DNA of 64,000 nucleotides from Trichomonas vaginalis G3 (Eukaryota > Parabasalia > Trichomonadida > Trichomonadidae). Location of the stretch: positions 24,567,896-24,631,895 of the forward strand of contig NC_067206.1 of the NCBI RefSeq assembly GCF_026262505.1. Reading direction: 5' to 3'. Positions 18,477-26,992 of the stretch are shown here, in pieces. The notes below the pieces were generated by a model that made no database searches, was not told where the DNA came from, and was given only the letters and a program-made list of their open reading frames with translations. Made by a program: the position numbers and the translations under genes. Each line of letters opens with the position of its first letter. Positions within the stretch are counted from its first letter, which is position 1.

Positions 18477-18790
18477 ATTGTTCTGAAGCAGTGCAAGTCT
18501 TGTTCTGAAACAGTACAAATATTGTCTTGAAACAGTGCAAATATTGTTCTGAAGCAGTGCAAATATTGTTCTGAAACAGTACAAATATTGTTCTGAAACA
18601 GTGCAAATATTGTTCTGAAACAGAAAATTTTTCTCACAAATTGAGAGCTTTTACGGGAAATTTGTTCTGAAAAAGTACAAGTCTTGTTCTGAAAAAGTAC
18701 AAGTATTGTTCTGAAAAAGTACAAGTATTGTTCTGAAGCAGTGCAAGTATTGTTCTGAAACAGTGCAAGTATTGTTCTGAAGCAGTGCAA
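18477..18790. repeat. 22-bp tandem array (13 units) with central dyad
   Basis: TTCTGA recurs at 18481, 18503, 18547, 18569, 18591, 18613, then 18665, 18687, 18709, 18731, 18753 and 18775, exactly 22 bp apart within each block (one variant unit sits at 18525). The unit is about ATTGTTCTGAAACAGTGCAA. The interruption at 18625-18660 holds an imperfect dyad (CTCACAAATTGAGAG). The last unit runs into an ATG (18790) whose next bases resemble the start of the copy B gene at 57773, so the array probably once had that gene beside it. Confidence 0.85.
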
Positions 18791-18810
18791 TGGACAACAT
18801 CGAGCCACAT

Positions 18811-19671
18811 TCAATACTTTTTCAGCACTTTTCCGTAGTTGTATATGAAAGACAATTCGAGATAAAAGTCATAGTACAATGGTATAATATGCTGCACACC
18901 GTTTGTTGTGAACCAAACTTGAAAGTCAGAGAAACTGTTACTAGGTGGTTCGTAGAATTTAGAAGCAAAGTCATAAAAGTCCTTACCGATACAAAGAAAA
19001 CTGTTGTTGCTTGAACTGAAACTTGCATGACATATAACATTTTGAGGGTCAAACACGTTTCTATAAACTGTCAAATCTGCTGGTGGAAGTATAAATTTAA
19101 ATGGACCATCTGGTGGTAATGGTTCGTTCTGGTTTAGTAACCGAAGAAATTGTGCCCAAGAACGTTTGTCTACTCCCCAATATAAAAAATCTGTATCTCT
19201 TGGAGGGTTAATTTCAATCTTTTGAAATGAAACGGTGGAGTTCATCTTGTCATATTCTAGTTTCAGATAGTATGTTCCATTTAGTAAAGAGTCGTATTTT
19301 TCTTGAAATTCCCAGTAGTATTTGTTCATTTGAGTTTGAAAGTCATTTAGAGTTTTCTCAAGACTTTCGTCTGAACGAATTGTAAAGATTTTCATTTCGT
19401 CAAATTTTTCTATTAGACCATCAGAACCTTTATACTGCCCATGAAAATATACTGCGAACATAAAAGCGTTAGTTCTATTTGAAAACAAAACTCTTCTAAA
19501 TCCTATTGCCTTTGCATCTGAAGGACTTTGAAGCCAACGAATTGGATAGTCAAACCTGTAAGCTCCGGATGAAATTTCTTCATCTGAAATATTCCTACCA
19601 GCATTTGTAAAGATATAGTCTAACGGTTTTGTATCTGCTACTTTTGTTCTTTGTTTTTCAACCTGAAGCAT
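18811..19671 (-). CDS. 286-aa Maverick protein, paralogue of the 25363 protein
   Basis: The intact protein starts MLQVEKQRTKVADTKPLDY and is clearly related over its full length to the plus-strand protein at 25363 (shared AIGFRR, FYEPPS, SDFQVWFTT and FYLELSFIYNY). Its function is not recognised. The shared C-terminal motif is the best kept part. It lies between the 22-bp array and the polymerase gene in copy A and is absent at that place in copy B, so it is part of the variable cargo, perhaps derived by duplication from the backbone gene at 25363. Confidence 0.7.
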   Translation of the reverse strand: MLQVEKQRTKVADTKPLDYIFTNAGRNISDEEISSGAYRFDYPIRWLQSPSDAKAIGFRRVLFSNRTNAFMFAVYFHGQYKGSDGLIEKFDEMKIFTIRSDESLEKTLNDFQTQMNKYYWEFQEKYDSLLNGTYYLKLEYDKMNSTVSFQKIEINPPRDTDFLYWGVDKRSWAQFLRLLNQNEPLPPDGPFKFILPPADLTVYRNVFDPQNVICHASFSSSNNSFLCIGKDFYDFASKFYEPPSNSFSDFQVWFTTNGVQHIIPLYYDFYLELSFIYNYGKVLKKY

Positions 19672-19725
19672 TTAATATATGTAAAAATATACTGTTTTAA
19701 AAACGTTTTTACTTCATGCAATGTT

Positions 19726-21876
19726 TTACTTCATGCAATGTTTTATTTCTGTGCCGTCTTCAAGTATGCCCCAGTACTTACGCTTGGAGAGGACATGAAC
19801 TTCGGAAAATACCTTATCTAGCTTAAAACAGCCCATCTTTTCACCGACCATTCCCATTTCAATGAGTTTGTTGTATCCTTCTTCGTTCGTCATGAGTGCG
19901 TCAATGTTCTCATAGTAAACCTTCACTTTGGATTTGACTTCGGAGAAGAATTTGTTGTAGTTGTCAAGGACTGCCTTTGCGAACTGAGGGTAAGACCAAT
20001 GTTCGACAATAGGTTTTAATGTGGTTACTAAGCCACTTTGACCTTGAGTAAATTCGTACTTCAAAACAAAAGGAGAAAACCTTTCAACAAAGTTGTCGAC
20101 CTTCTCATAGTGTTTACTCTTCATCGCTTGAGGTTTCTTAATGGAATATCCCCATGTCGAATTCATAAGCAATTTGAGTGTCATTGCAAGTTTGGGGTTT
20201 GAAGCTTTCCTAATATCATACAGTTGTTGTATGACTTTTCCAACTGTATAGTTCCTTCCCGGGAACTCACCATCTTCGTTTGGAATTCCAGTCGGAATAT
20301 ATTGGACAAACCTCATGTATGCAGCGTTAAGGTCGACATAGTATATTTTTTCATCTGAGTCGAACTTGTCGCAACCTATTGGTCCAGTTTGTGGAAATTC
20401 AAGTGAGTCTCTTATCTTCTGAGAAACTTCTCCTGTTATCTCATAAACATCGTCGAAGCAACCTGTTTCATATAAAACCTTCTGACCTAACTCAGATGCT
20501 CTCCAATACAATTTGACGTCAATTGGATGTCTCAATGGAAGTTTGTTTATAGCATCTTGAAGTTCTTGCAACCTCATTGGAAGTTCTTCTGGTTCAGGTT
20601 GGTATCCGAACAATCCAACTCCTTTTGGAACTGTGTACTTCTTTTGTGCTAGAACTTTGTCTGGAACAACTTTTGGTCTTGCTAACAATGAAAAGTTTGT
20701 TTCGTCTTTGGTACAAAAGTTTCTGTCAGCTTGTCATCTGGAATTGGTTCCAACAAACCTTTCTCGAAAAGAATGTTAACAGCTCTGACAATGTTGCACT
20801 TGCCTTTTCCGAACAATGGGTTTGTAAGACTTTCGTTCAACATGAAGTGGTTGTGGACAAGTACAATCTTCAACCATGGTAAGTCTTTGTCAACAACATA
20901 GTCGTCATGTGAAGAACCTTTAGCTGTAGGTATGTTGACTCGGATATTCACATTTGCCAACGGTGCAATTTTTGCCAATTGACCTCTGAGAATGTACCTT
21001 GTCTTCACACATGACTCAAGATACTTCATCTTCTCATCTGTAACAAGACCAGAGTTCCTGAGACATGTAAGAATACAAGGTTCGTTGACAATTTTTCAAT
21101 TGAATTGTAAATTCCATACCTTGTCAAGTCAATGTCAGACTTATTTCTGAAGGGGAAGTATCCAGCATGTTGTCTGACTGCTTGAGGGTTAGGTTGGTAC
21201 CATTCGAACTTGACACTTGCAATTCCTTCAATTGCATTCAAAATGTCTGAGTCGGAGTCAACCATTTGTTCTCTCTTTGTAGTCTTGAAAGCGTCAAGAA
21301 GTTGTGCGGCTGTTGTGACATTGCCATGTGCATAGTAAATGTGACCATCCAAATCTGTTATGGTCAATCTGAGATTGTGTCCTTTCTTATTTCCGTCTTG
21401 AATTGCAGCAAGTACACCCATGAAGCCTTCTTTGTTCTTTCCTTCGTCAAAGTTTACTGTAAAGGTTCGACCAGATGTAATTTGACTTCTAACTTCACGG
21501 TACTTTTCATATGCATATCTTGTTCTTTCCATGGGAGCATGTGTGTCTTCACCTTTTCTTTTTTCCTTCTCAAAGGATGCAATTGTTCGTCATGTTTCCA
21601 GTAGAATCTGGCAAAGCCGTCGTGTCCTTCAACTTGAGGTTCACTAACATCGAAAGGCATGTCCATAAGACGTTCTTCTTCTAACCTCTCTAGTCTGTTT
21701 GGATAATTTGCACGTGCTGTTTCCAAATCCATTTCGTAGCGAAGACCAGACAATTTGTCATAGACTTTTATGAGTCTTCCCTTCCTATATTTAAAATTCT
21801 TCGAAACTCTCCAACCATATCTTTGTAACTCTGCTTTTATTCTAGCAGATTTTCTATCCATTCTATATGGGGGCAT
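19726..21876 (-). pseudogene. Family B DNA polymerase gene, frameshifted (copy A)
   Basis: The gene would encode about 716 residues. Motif A is YYVDLNAAYM, motif B is KLLMNSTWGY, motif C is YYENIDALMT and the final KRKYWG element is present. Upstream, EPCILTCLRNSGL...HNHFML matches the N-terminal region of Polinton/viral protein-primed polymerases. Compared with copy B, single-base losses lie near 21560, 21095 and 20709. I see no exonuclease motifs between HNHFML and motif A, where the domain would be expected. The product would replicate the element, probably by protein priming. Confidence 0.85.
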
Positions 21877-21889
21877 TTTTATAAAAATA

Positions 21890-21907
21890 AAAAAATATTT
21901 TTTTTCC
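21890..21907 (-). promoter_or_regulatory. A-run/TATT/T-run box upstream of polymerase gene
   Basis: On the minus strand: A8TATTT..., then TATTTTTATAAAA and the polymerase ATG, nearly the same as the leader of the helicase gene at 10777. It is also present in copy B at about 62401-62416. Confidence 0.4.
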
Positions 21908-21908
21908 T

Positions 21909-22493
21909 TTACTTAACATAACCGCCTGCTGCCATAAGTCTTTGACGCCAACCCATACCAGCTAATGAAGGTTGACTTGGTTTAGTTTGGAAACTAAACT
22001 TTGGTTTTGGTTTATCTTCAGTTTTTGGTTTTTCTTCTTCTATTGGTTTTTCGTCACTTTTCGGTTCCTTTGACTTTACTTCACTTGCAGGAACAGTTGT
22101 GTCGTCAACATCTTCATAAATATCATATGCCATTTGTTTTTGTTTTCCTTTCAACTTTTTGTGTTTGTTGTAAAGTTTAGAATATTTCGACTCTAAGTCA
22201 ATGAGATGTTCTATAATGAACTGTTGGTCAGTGAAGTAAACTTTTCCATCTGTTGTCTCGAAAGCTCCTTCAGACTTCAATATTTTATTTGTGAGAGTCT
22301 GTTTCTTTTTTGAGATACTAGCCGTTCCATTTTTATGAAAAGTGACTTTGTAGTTAGGATTTGTATTTCCAGACCTGGCACTTTCTATTATTGAATTTTT
22401 CTCTTCATCTGTAAGTTCTTTGACAGGTTTTGACAATGGTTCTGAACTTTTTGTTTGTGGTGTCAAATCTACCGTTTCAACTTCTTCGGTCAT
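21909..22493 (-). CDS. 194-aa charged protein, function unknown
   Basis: The intact protein has an acidic/Ser-rich N-terminus (MTEEVETVDLTPQTKSSEPL), a middle with NGTASISKKKQTLTNKILKS, a coiled-coil-like YSKLYNKHKKLKGKQKQ (about 110-125), an acidic Pro/Lys/Glu stretch and a basic/Gly end (GMGWRQRLMAAGGYVK). It is nearly identical in copy B, so it is under constraint or the copies are young. No family is recognised. Its leader (AAAATTTTTTACTGAGATGA) is the same as that of the next gene. Confidence 0.65.
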   Translation of the reverse strand: MTEEVETVDLTPQTKSSEPLSKPVKELTDEEKNSIIESARSGNTNPNYKVTFHKNGTASISKKKQTLTNKILKSEGAFETTDGKVYFTDQQFIIEHLIDLESKYSKLYNKHKKLKGKQKQMAYDIYEDVDDTTVPASEVKSKEPKSDEKPIEEEKPKTEDKPKPKFSFQTKPSQPSLAGMGWRQRLMAAGGYVK

Positions 22494-22512
22494 TTCATCT
22501 CAGTAAAAAATT

Positions 22513-22668
22513 TTAGTTTGGTTTGTTTTCAACTGGTTGTTTAGGTTTTTTAAGTCGGTCTAAAACTTCCTGAGGTATAGGAAGAACTTGACAAACACGT
22601 GGTGGTGTAACTGCTGGAAGCCGACAAATCCATCTTGAACCCATTTGTCTCAATGCTGTATTGTTCAT
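22513..22668 (-). CDS. 51-aa basic/proline-rich small protein
   Basis: This short gene is supported by its leader: the bases before its ATG (AAATTTTTTACTGAGATGA) are identical to those before the 22493 gene. The product starts MNNTALRQMGSRWICR and is rich in Pro, Arg and Lys. Spacing to both neighbours is under 25 bp. In copy B one base is missing (near 63130), which shifts the frame. The function is unknown. Confidence 0.6.
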   Translation of the reverse strand: MNNTALRQMGSRWICRLPAVTPPRVCQVLPIPQEVLDRLKKPKQPVENKPN

Positions 22669-22687
22669 TTCATCTCAGTAAAAAATT

Positions 22688-23089
22688 TTACATTCCCCAC
22701 GTTTGAGGCGGTTGAGGTTGGTTATTGTTTACCCACTGTTGTGCATGGTTATATCCTCTGTTAAAGAATCTTTCACCTTGGTCCATATAGTGCCCTGCTT
22801 GGTTATAGTAGTCATTTGCTTTGTTATAGTAGTTTCCTGCTTGTCTTCCTACATTGTCCATCCATCCTTGAACTTTTCCTCTTGTTTCAGGATTTGGAAT
22901 AAGATTTGCTGCATCTCGTGCTACATCCCAACCTTTCTGTACAGTTTGTATAATAGGTTGTGCTTTCTCTTTCAGTATACCTAATGTACTCAAAATCTTC
23001 CTTCCAATTCCAAATGCACCTCTGGCTATTGTTCCCACTGCGGGCAAAAATCTAGATGCGACTCCTGCTAATGCGCCAAATAAACCCAT
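22688..23089 (-). CDS. Amphipathic-headed small virion-like protein
   Basis: The intact protein has 133 residues. Residues 1-45 are hydrophobic/Gly-rich with basic residues (MGLFGALAGVASRFLPAVG..., GRKILSTLGI), and residues 85-130 carry Asn/Tyr/Gln-rich repeats (YYNKANDYYNQAGHYMDQ). MGLFG/MGFFG starts recur in three small proteins of this window. In other viruses such Gly/Phe-rich heads can be membrane-active or lie inside the capsid; this is analogy only. It lies 16 bp from the divergent integrase gene. Confidence 0.6.
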   Translation of the reverse strand: MGLFGALAGVASRFLPAVGTIARGAFGIGRKILSTLGILKEKAQPIIQTVQKGWDVARDAANLIPNPETRGKVQGWMDNVGRQAGNYYNKANDYYNQAGHYMDQGERFFNRGYNHAQQWVNNNQPQPPQTWGM

Positions 23090-23105
23090 TTCTTATGGGT
23101 TAAAA
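23090..23105. promoter_or_regulatory. 16-bp divergent promoter spacer
   Basis: TTCTTATGGGTTAAAA separates the start codons of the 23089 and 23106 genes. With the flanking codons it forms CCCAT-TTCTT-ATGGG, a short dyad kept in copy B. Confidence 0.4.
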
Positions 23106-24064
23106 ATGACGAATTCAAACAAGGACCCCCATGTTTCTAAGGCAACAAAGAAAGCACTCATGGTAAAAATCTTTAGTTCAACACCAAATGCTTGGTTTAT
23201 GGATATCTTGGAAAACATTCCGAGGTATAGAGAAGATGGACCACCATACTGGCTAATATTTGTTGGTCAAAACACAAGATACTGTGAAGCCATACCATTA
23301 TGGTCCAAAAATATTTTAGATGTGAAAACTGCTTTGACAATATTCGTTGACAAATACCATCCAACAAAACTGACATCTGACTATGAAAGTTCTTTCAAAT
23401 CAGATGATGTAAAAAACTATCTGCGTTCAAAAAATGTAAACCAATATTTCATTGTCGACCAAAACCATTCTGCTCTTGGTGTCATTGACGGTTGTATAAA
23501 AATGTTAAGAGACTTAAACCAACCACAAGGTGGTGAAGCAAATGAAATGTCATATGACGACAAGTATAGACACTTCTCCATGGCAAAGATGAGACAAGTT
23601 TTAAATATTTACAATAGCCGTAAACAAAAAGGTTTGGGAAACCACTCCCCTGAAGAAATGAAAAACAACCCTGACTTAGAGAAAGACTATATATTTAACA
23701 ATTTAGTCAAAAGAGACAAACAAGAAAGAATGCCGGGCTTCAAACTTCAGAAAGGTGACAAAGTAAAAATAGAAATACCTAAACGCGACCCATATGAAAA
23801 TACTATTGACTATGACAACAATGGAACCCGACAGGTACTCACATTCGTGTTCGTAAAAATAGAAGAAAGTATACAAGAGAATATTATGAAGTTTTAGGCA
23901 AACATGGCAAAATGTACACACTGCAAGCAGAAGATAAAACTACTATTGTCAGACCTCGTTTCAAACTTGTTAAGGTTCAAGGTGGTATACTTTCAAAGAC
24001 AGTTCCTAACAAATATAAGACAACTCCTGACGAATATGCTAAAGAAGTTGAAAATGACGACTAA
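23106..24064 (+). pseudogene. Retroviral-type integrase, frameshifted near the C-terminus
   Basis: The rve core begins almost at once: WFMDILE gives the first Asp (about residue 32), LTSDYES the second, and HSALGVIDGC stands where the Glu of DD35E is expected. The spacing from the second Asp is 35 residues, but the third acid is Asp, also in copy B. No N-terminal HHCC zinc finger is visible. The C-terminal part has KLQKGDKVKIEIP. A base change near 23820 shifts the frame, and the likely original frame continues to a stop at 24064 with an SH3-like end (MYTLQAEDK). The role is insertion of the element. Confidence 0.8.
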
Positions 24065-25344
24065 GCATTTCTATACCATGCGTAAACTGTCATGTAAGGT
24101 GGCATGTAGTCTTTACTTTGTCCCGTTGTTTGCGTATATCCTGAAACCAAATGTGTATGGCTTCCTCCTCCCTGAGTGTCATCCCAGTAACAATTTATAG
24201 CAAACTGAACGTCGTCTTTAACATCATATCCTTTACCTTTTGTCATTCCTGTCCAATCCCAATATCTATGCTTATGCCAACCTTCTAGAGATGTAGTTAA
24301 ATCTACGTAGTGACTGTGTGCAGGTAAATTTTCACCTGAAATCGTTTTACTTCCACCTGTTTCCTTTGAAGAGTTTGCACAATACAAAAACCTGTCGACT
24401 ATTTGAGTCCAAGTTCCAAAACCAAGTACTACTTCTGGTCTGGTAGAGTTCATTGAAACATATAATGAGCCAACCGGGTAAATAAGATTCGGCAAAATTT
24501 GTTTAAGCACCTTGAGTTCCTGTCTTAGATGCATAATACTATTGTCATTAGATATCAAAGTATCTACAAGACTTGTTGCCGGTGGTATTGTTGGACCTTT
24601 ACTTGGCAAGGTTGTGTTTAGTGTAATATCATCTGCTGTAAAAGTTGTAAAACTTGTATGTGTATGAGTCTTATTTGCTTTCTTCTCTAACTCATCGTTA
24701 ACATATGTTTTATCCGCTTTGTCATCTAACTTTTCTTGAAGTTCATCTACGTCATAGATGTTATGTGTATGATGTTTTTGTGGGTATGTTCTTTCTGTCC
24801 ATGCGAAAATATAGTCTTTTGTTGCATCTACATATCCAGCTATCCATGTCGAGTCTGCTTTTGTATTCCTTAACTCTGTAACACCTTTCTCAAGCTCTTT
24901 CAACTGTTGTCCATCTTCCATTAAACCTCTGGTATGACTTGAAACCGTTTGTGCCAACATATCTACAGTTTCTTTGTCAGCTTTCTTTTCAACATCCTCT
25001 TTTGTTGCATATGTTGCATCTGCTCTGTCATGTTCTTCTTGAACTTTTTCAATGACATACTCTTTGTCAGCTTTGTTGTCAACATCTGCTTTCAAAAGAA
25101 GTTCATTTATAGGCTTCTCGTTTAAAGTTCCTTTTGTTGGATTTATACAGACAGTATGGTTCTTATTGTCTTGAAACAGAAACTCATCTGTCATTGGGTT
25201 CATTGTCAGTTTTAAGTTTCCTTCTTTCAATGACTCAGATATCTTAGAATAGTTTGAAAAGTTTGTTGTGTTCTTATTTAGAGCTTGTATAATGAGTTGT
25301 CGGTTGTGTTGTATTTCTCTCATAGACGCTGTTTCTTTCGACAT
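24061..25344 (-). CDS. Phage-tail-fibre-like protein
   Basis: The intact protein has 427 residues. Residues 85-250 carry repeated KADKxYV-type heptads (NKADKEYVIEKV, DKADKTYVNDEL), a trimeric coiled-coil pattern. The C-terminal 140 residues look like bacteriophage fibre/collar tips: IYPVGSLYVSMNSTRPEVV, FGTWTQIVDRFLYC, ETGGSKTISGENLPAHSHY, GGGSHTH and a final PPYMTVYAWYRNA. In phages this tip binds the host surface. In a Maverick it suggests that particles may have a receptor-binding spike. It converges with the integrase gene, overlapping by 4 bp. Confidence 0.8.
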   Translation of the reverse strand: MSKETASMREIQHNRQLIIQALNKNTTNFSNYSKISESLKEGNLKLTMNPMTDEFLFQDNKNHTVCINPTKGTLNEKPINELLLKADVDNKADKEYVIEKVQEEHDRADATYATKEDVEKKADKETVDMLAQTVSSHTRGLMEDGQQLKELEKGVTELRNTKADSTWIAGYVDATKDYIFAWTERTYPQKHHTHNIYDVDELQEKLDDKADKTYVNDELEKKANKTHTHTSFTTFTADDITLNTTLPSKGPTIPPATSLVDTLISNDNSIMHLRQELKVLKQILPNLIYPVGSLYVSMNSTRPEVVLGFGTWTQIVDRFLYCANSSKETGGSKTISGENLPAHSHYVDLTTSLEGWHKHRYWDWTGMTKGKGYDVKDDVQFAINCYWDDTQGGGSHTHLVSGYTQTTGQSKDYMPPYMTVYAWYRNA

Positions 25345-25362
25345 TTTTATTCTAGATAAAAT
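25345..25362. promoter_or_regulatory. 18-bp divergent promoter spacer
   Basis: TTTTATTCTAGATAAAAT between the start codons of the fibre gene and the 25363 gene. Its core matches the spacer at 9338-9355. Confidence 0.4.
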
Positions 25363-26490
25363 ATGCTTTCAATAGAAAAAGAAAATTCAAGAGTTGCTAC
25401 AACTAAACCATTAGATGAACTTTTTACTAATGTCGGTCAAAAGTTTGAGACAGAGACCGTAAAGCATGAAGGCTATCGTTTTGACTACCCATTGAGATGG
25501 CTAAGAGACCCATCTGTCACAAAAGCTATTGGCTTTCGTAGAATGAAGTTCATTTCAGAAGCCATACATGGTTTCCCATTTACGGTCGGTTTTGAAGTTC
25601 GATACTATAACAAAGAAAAACGTACGTATGAGAAATTTGAACAGGGAAAACTTTTACAAGTGAATTTGCTTGTAAACTTAGAAACAACTCTTCAAGCTTT
25701 TCAAGAAAAAATAAACGATATCTATCTCGAATATGCAAACCAGTTTAACATTGACGAAGGAGAATACCATCTCGATATTGTTTATGACAGGAAAAATGCA
25801 ACTGTTAAAATCGATAGAATAGAAGACCTTGGAGAAAACGTTTATATTTCTACAAAATATAACAACTTGGCATGGTATAGATTTTTGAGGATGTTAAATC
25901 AGCCTGCAGAATATCCAGTACACCCGAACTTTTATGAAGTCGAAAACCCTAATGGAACATATGAAAATGTTTTCGACCAAGATGCTATTATCGTTCATGC
26001 TTCATTTTCTGGCGCCCAAAACTCTTTTTTATGCTTGGCAAATGACTTTTACGAAAAACCTACAAAGTTATATGAACCACCGAGTGGAAGTATTTCAGAC
26101 TTTCAAGTATGGTTTACTACAGATGGAAGAAAGAGAATAATTCCATTATACCATGCGTTTTACTTAGAACTTAGTTTCATATACAACTACTATCGAACGG
26201 TAAAATATAATTTTTTAATACGGTTGAGGTGTTGGATTTGGTTGCCAACTAGACTGTGGTGCAGGTTCAGGCTATTGTATAACAGGAGCTTGTTCTTCTG
26301 GTTCAGGGTCTTTAGGTATAATACCAACGAACTGACCTACTCTTTTACCAATATTTTTGACTCCGTTCCAAATTCCTCTTCCGACAGATTTTATTCCATT
26401 CCATATACCTCTTCCAACATTTCGAAAGAAGTTTCCTATTCTTCCAAAGAAACCCATTTTACTATATGTAAAAATCTAATGTCCGCCTAG
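25363..26490 (+). CDS. 375-aa protein, paralogue of the 18811 protein, with lost stop
   Basis: Residues 1-282 align with the 286-aa protein at 19671-18811 (start MLSIEKENSRVATTKPLDEL; shared AIGFRR, FYEPP, SDFQVWFTT and FYLELSFIYNY). The paralogue stops a few residues after FIYNY, but here the frame runs on for about 90 codons, antisense to the 26457 gene. I infer that the original stop was near 26210 and was lost by a small change. No function is recognised; its place beside the fibre gene suggests a virion role. Confidence 0.65.
   Translation: MLSIEKENSRVATTKPLDELFTNVGQKFETETVKHEGYRFDYPLRWLRDPSVTKAIGFRRMKFISEAIHGFPFTVGFEVRYYNKEKRTYEKFEQGKLLQVNLLVNLETTLQAFQEKINDIYLEYANQFNIDEGEYHLDIVYDRKNATVKIDRIEDLGENVYISTKYNNLAWYRFLRMLNQPAEYPVHPNFYEVENPNGTYENVFDQDAIIVHASFSGAQNSFLCLANDFYEKPTKLYEPPSGSISDFQVWFTTDGRKRIIPLYHAFYLELSFIYNYYRTVKYNFLIRLRCWIWLPTRLWCRFRLLYNRSLFFWFRVFRYNTNELTYSFTNIFDSVPNSSSDRFYSIPYTSSNISKEVSYSSKETHFTICKNLMSA
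26215..26457 (-). pseudogene. Small amphipathic protein gene with premature stop
   Basis: The product starts MGFFGRIGNFFRNVGRG, with two repeats of GRGIWNGIKS/GRGIWNGVKN, giving a cationic, Trp-containing amphipathic helix pattern, then an acidic/Pro segment. A TAG follows VIQ (at 26272), but the same frame continues with a Pro/Gln-rich tail to a stop at 26217-26215, so the TAG is probably a nonsense change of a Gln codon. The truncated product may still work. It belongs to the MGxFG set seen at 23089 and, more distantly, at 3023. Confidence 0.55.
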
Positions 26491-26837
26491 TCTTTTGCGT
26501 TTCCTGTTTGAGTTCCATAGCATCTTTAACTGGAGCTCATACATCTGTTTCTCCTCTGGTAGAAAACATATTCTGGGTCAACTCCTGTGTTCGCGTCATC
26601 TGCATAAAGTTGTTTATATCCCACTTCAGGGTTTGTATAAAACTCTTTCCATCTCATATTTGCATACCATGGTGGCAAACCTAACGCAGCGTCATTTGAC
26701 ATGGCAGTTTGCATTTGTACATCTGTTGGCACTTGACCATAGTTTGCCATTGCAGTTTGTATTCTAACTTCATTTGGAATATTCTCTGGGTTTGGTTGTC
26801 CAGGTTGCTGTGCATTCGCTAAGTTCTGTGCGTCCAT
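26476..26837 (-). pseudogene. About 120-aa protein gene with a late frameshift
   Basis: The open frame from 26837 (MDAQNLANAQQPGQPNPENI) includes two QTAM repeats and a Tyr/Trp-rich part (WYANMRWKEFYTNPEVGY). After about residue 90 the ORF ends in an unlikely tail; the other frame gives a plausible end (QMYELQLKMLWNSNRKRKRLGGH part) to a stop at 26478-26476. The total length of 362 bp is not a multiple of three, so one base was gained or lost near 26565. The function is unknown. Confidence 0.5.
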
Positions 26838-26860
26838 TTAATATTAGATAAAAATATCTC

Positions 26861-26992
26861 TTACGAGTACATATACTGAACATTTGCAGGCATTGGTTCA
26901 TCTTCATATTCTCTGTACTTTTCTGCCACGTCAAATAAGTAAATGACACAATGGAAAAAACCTAAAACAAGTAGTCCTATTTCAAACCACAT
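26861..26992 (-). CDS. 43-aa single-pass membrane protein
   Basis: This ORF is too short for most gene lists. Residues 4-20 are a clear hydrophobic segment (EIGLLVLGFFHCVIYLF), followed by an acidic/Tyr tail. It overlaps the end of the methyltransferase gene by 16 bp and follows it in the same orientation with tight spacing to the next gene. A virus-like membrane peptide is possible. No homologue can be checked here because copy B leaves the window. Confidence 0.45.
   Translation of the reverse strand: MWFEIGLLVLGFFHCVIYLFDVAEKYREYEDEPMPANVQYMYS

Noticed and set aside
18413-18814. Repeat ORF rich in FRTILALFQNN and similar words
   Set aside because: It is the 22-bp array read through; a 66-bp triple period keeps frames open by chance.
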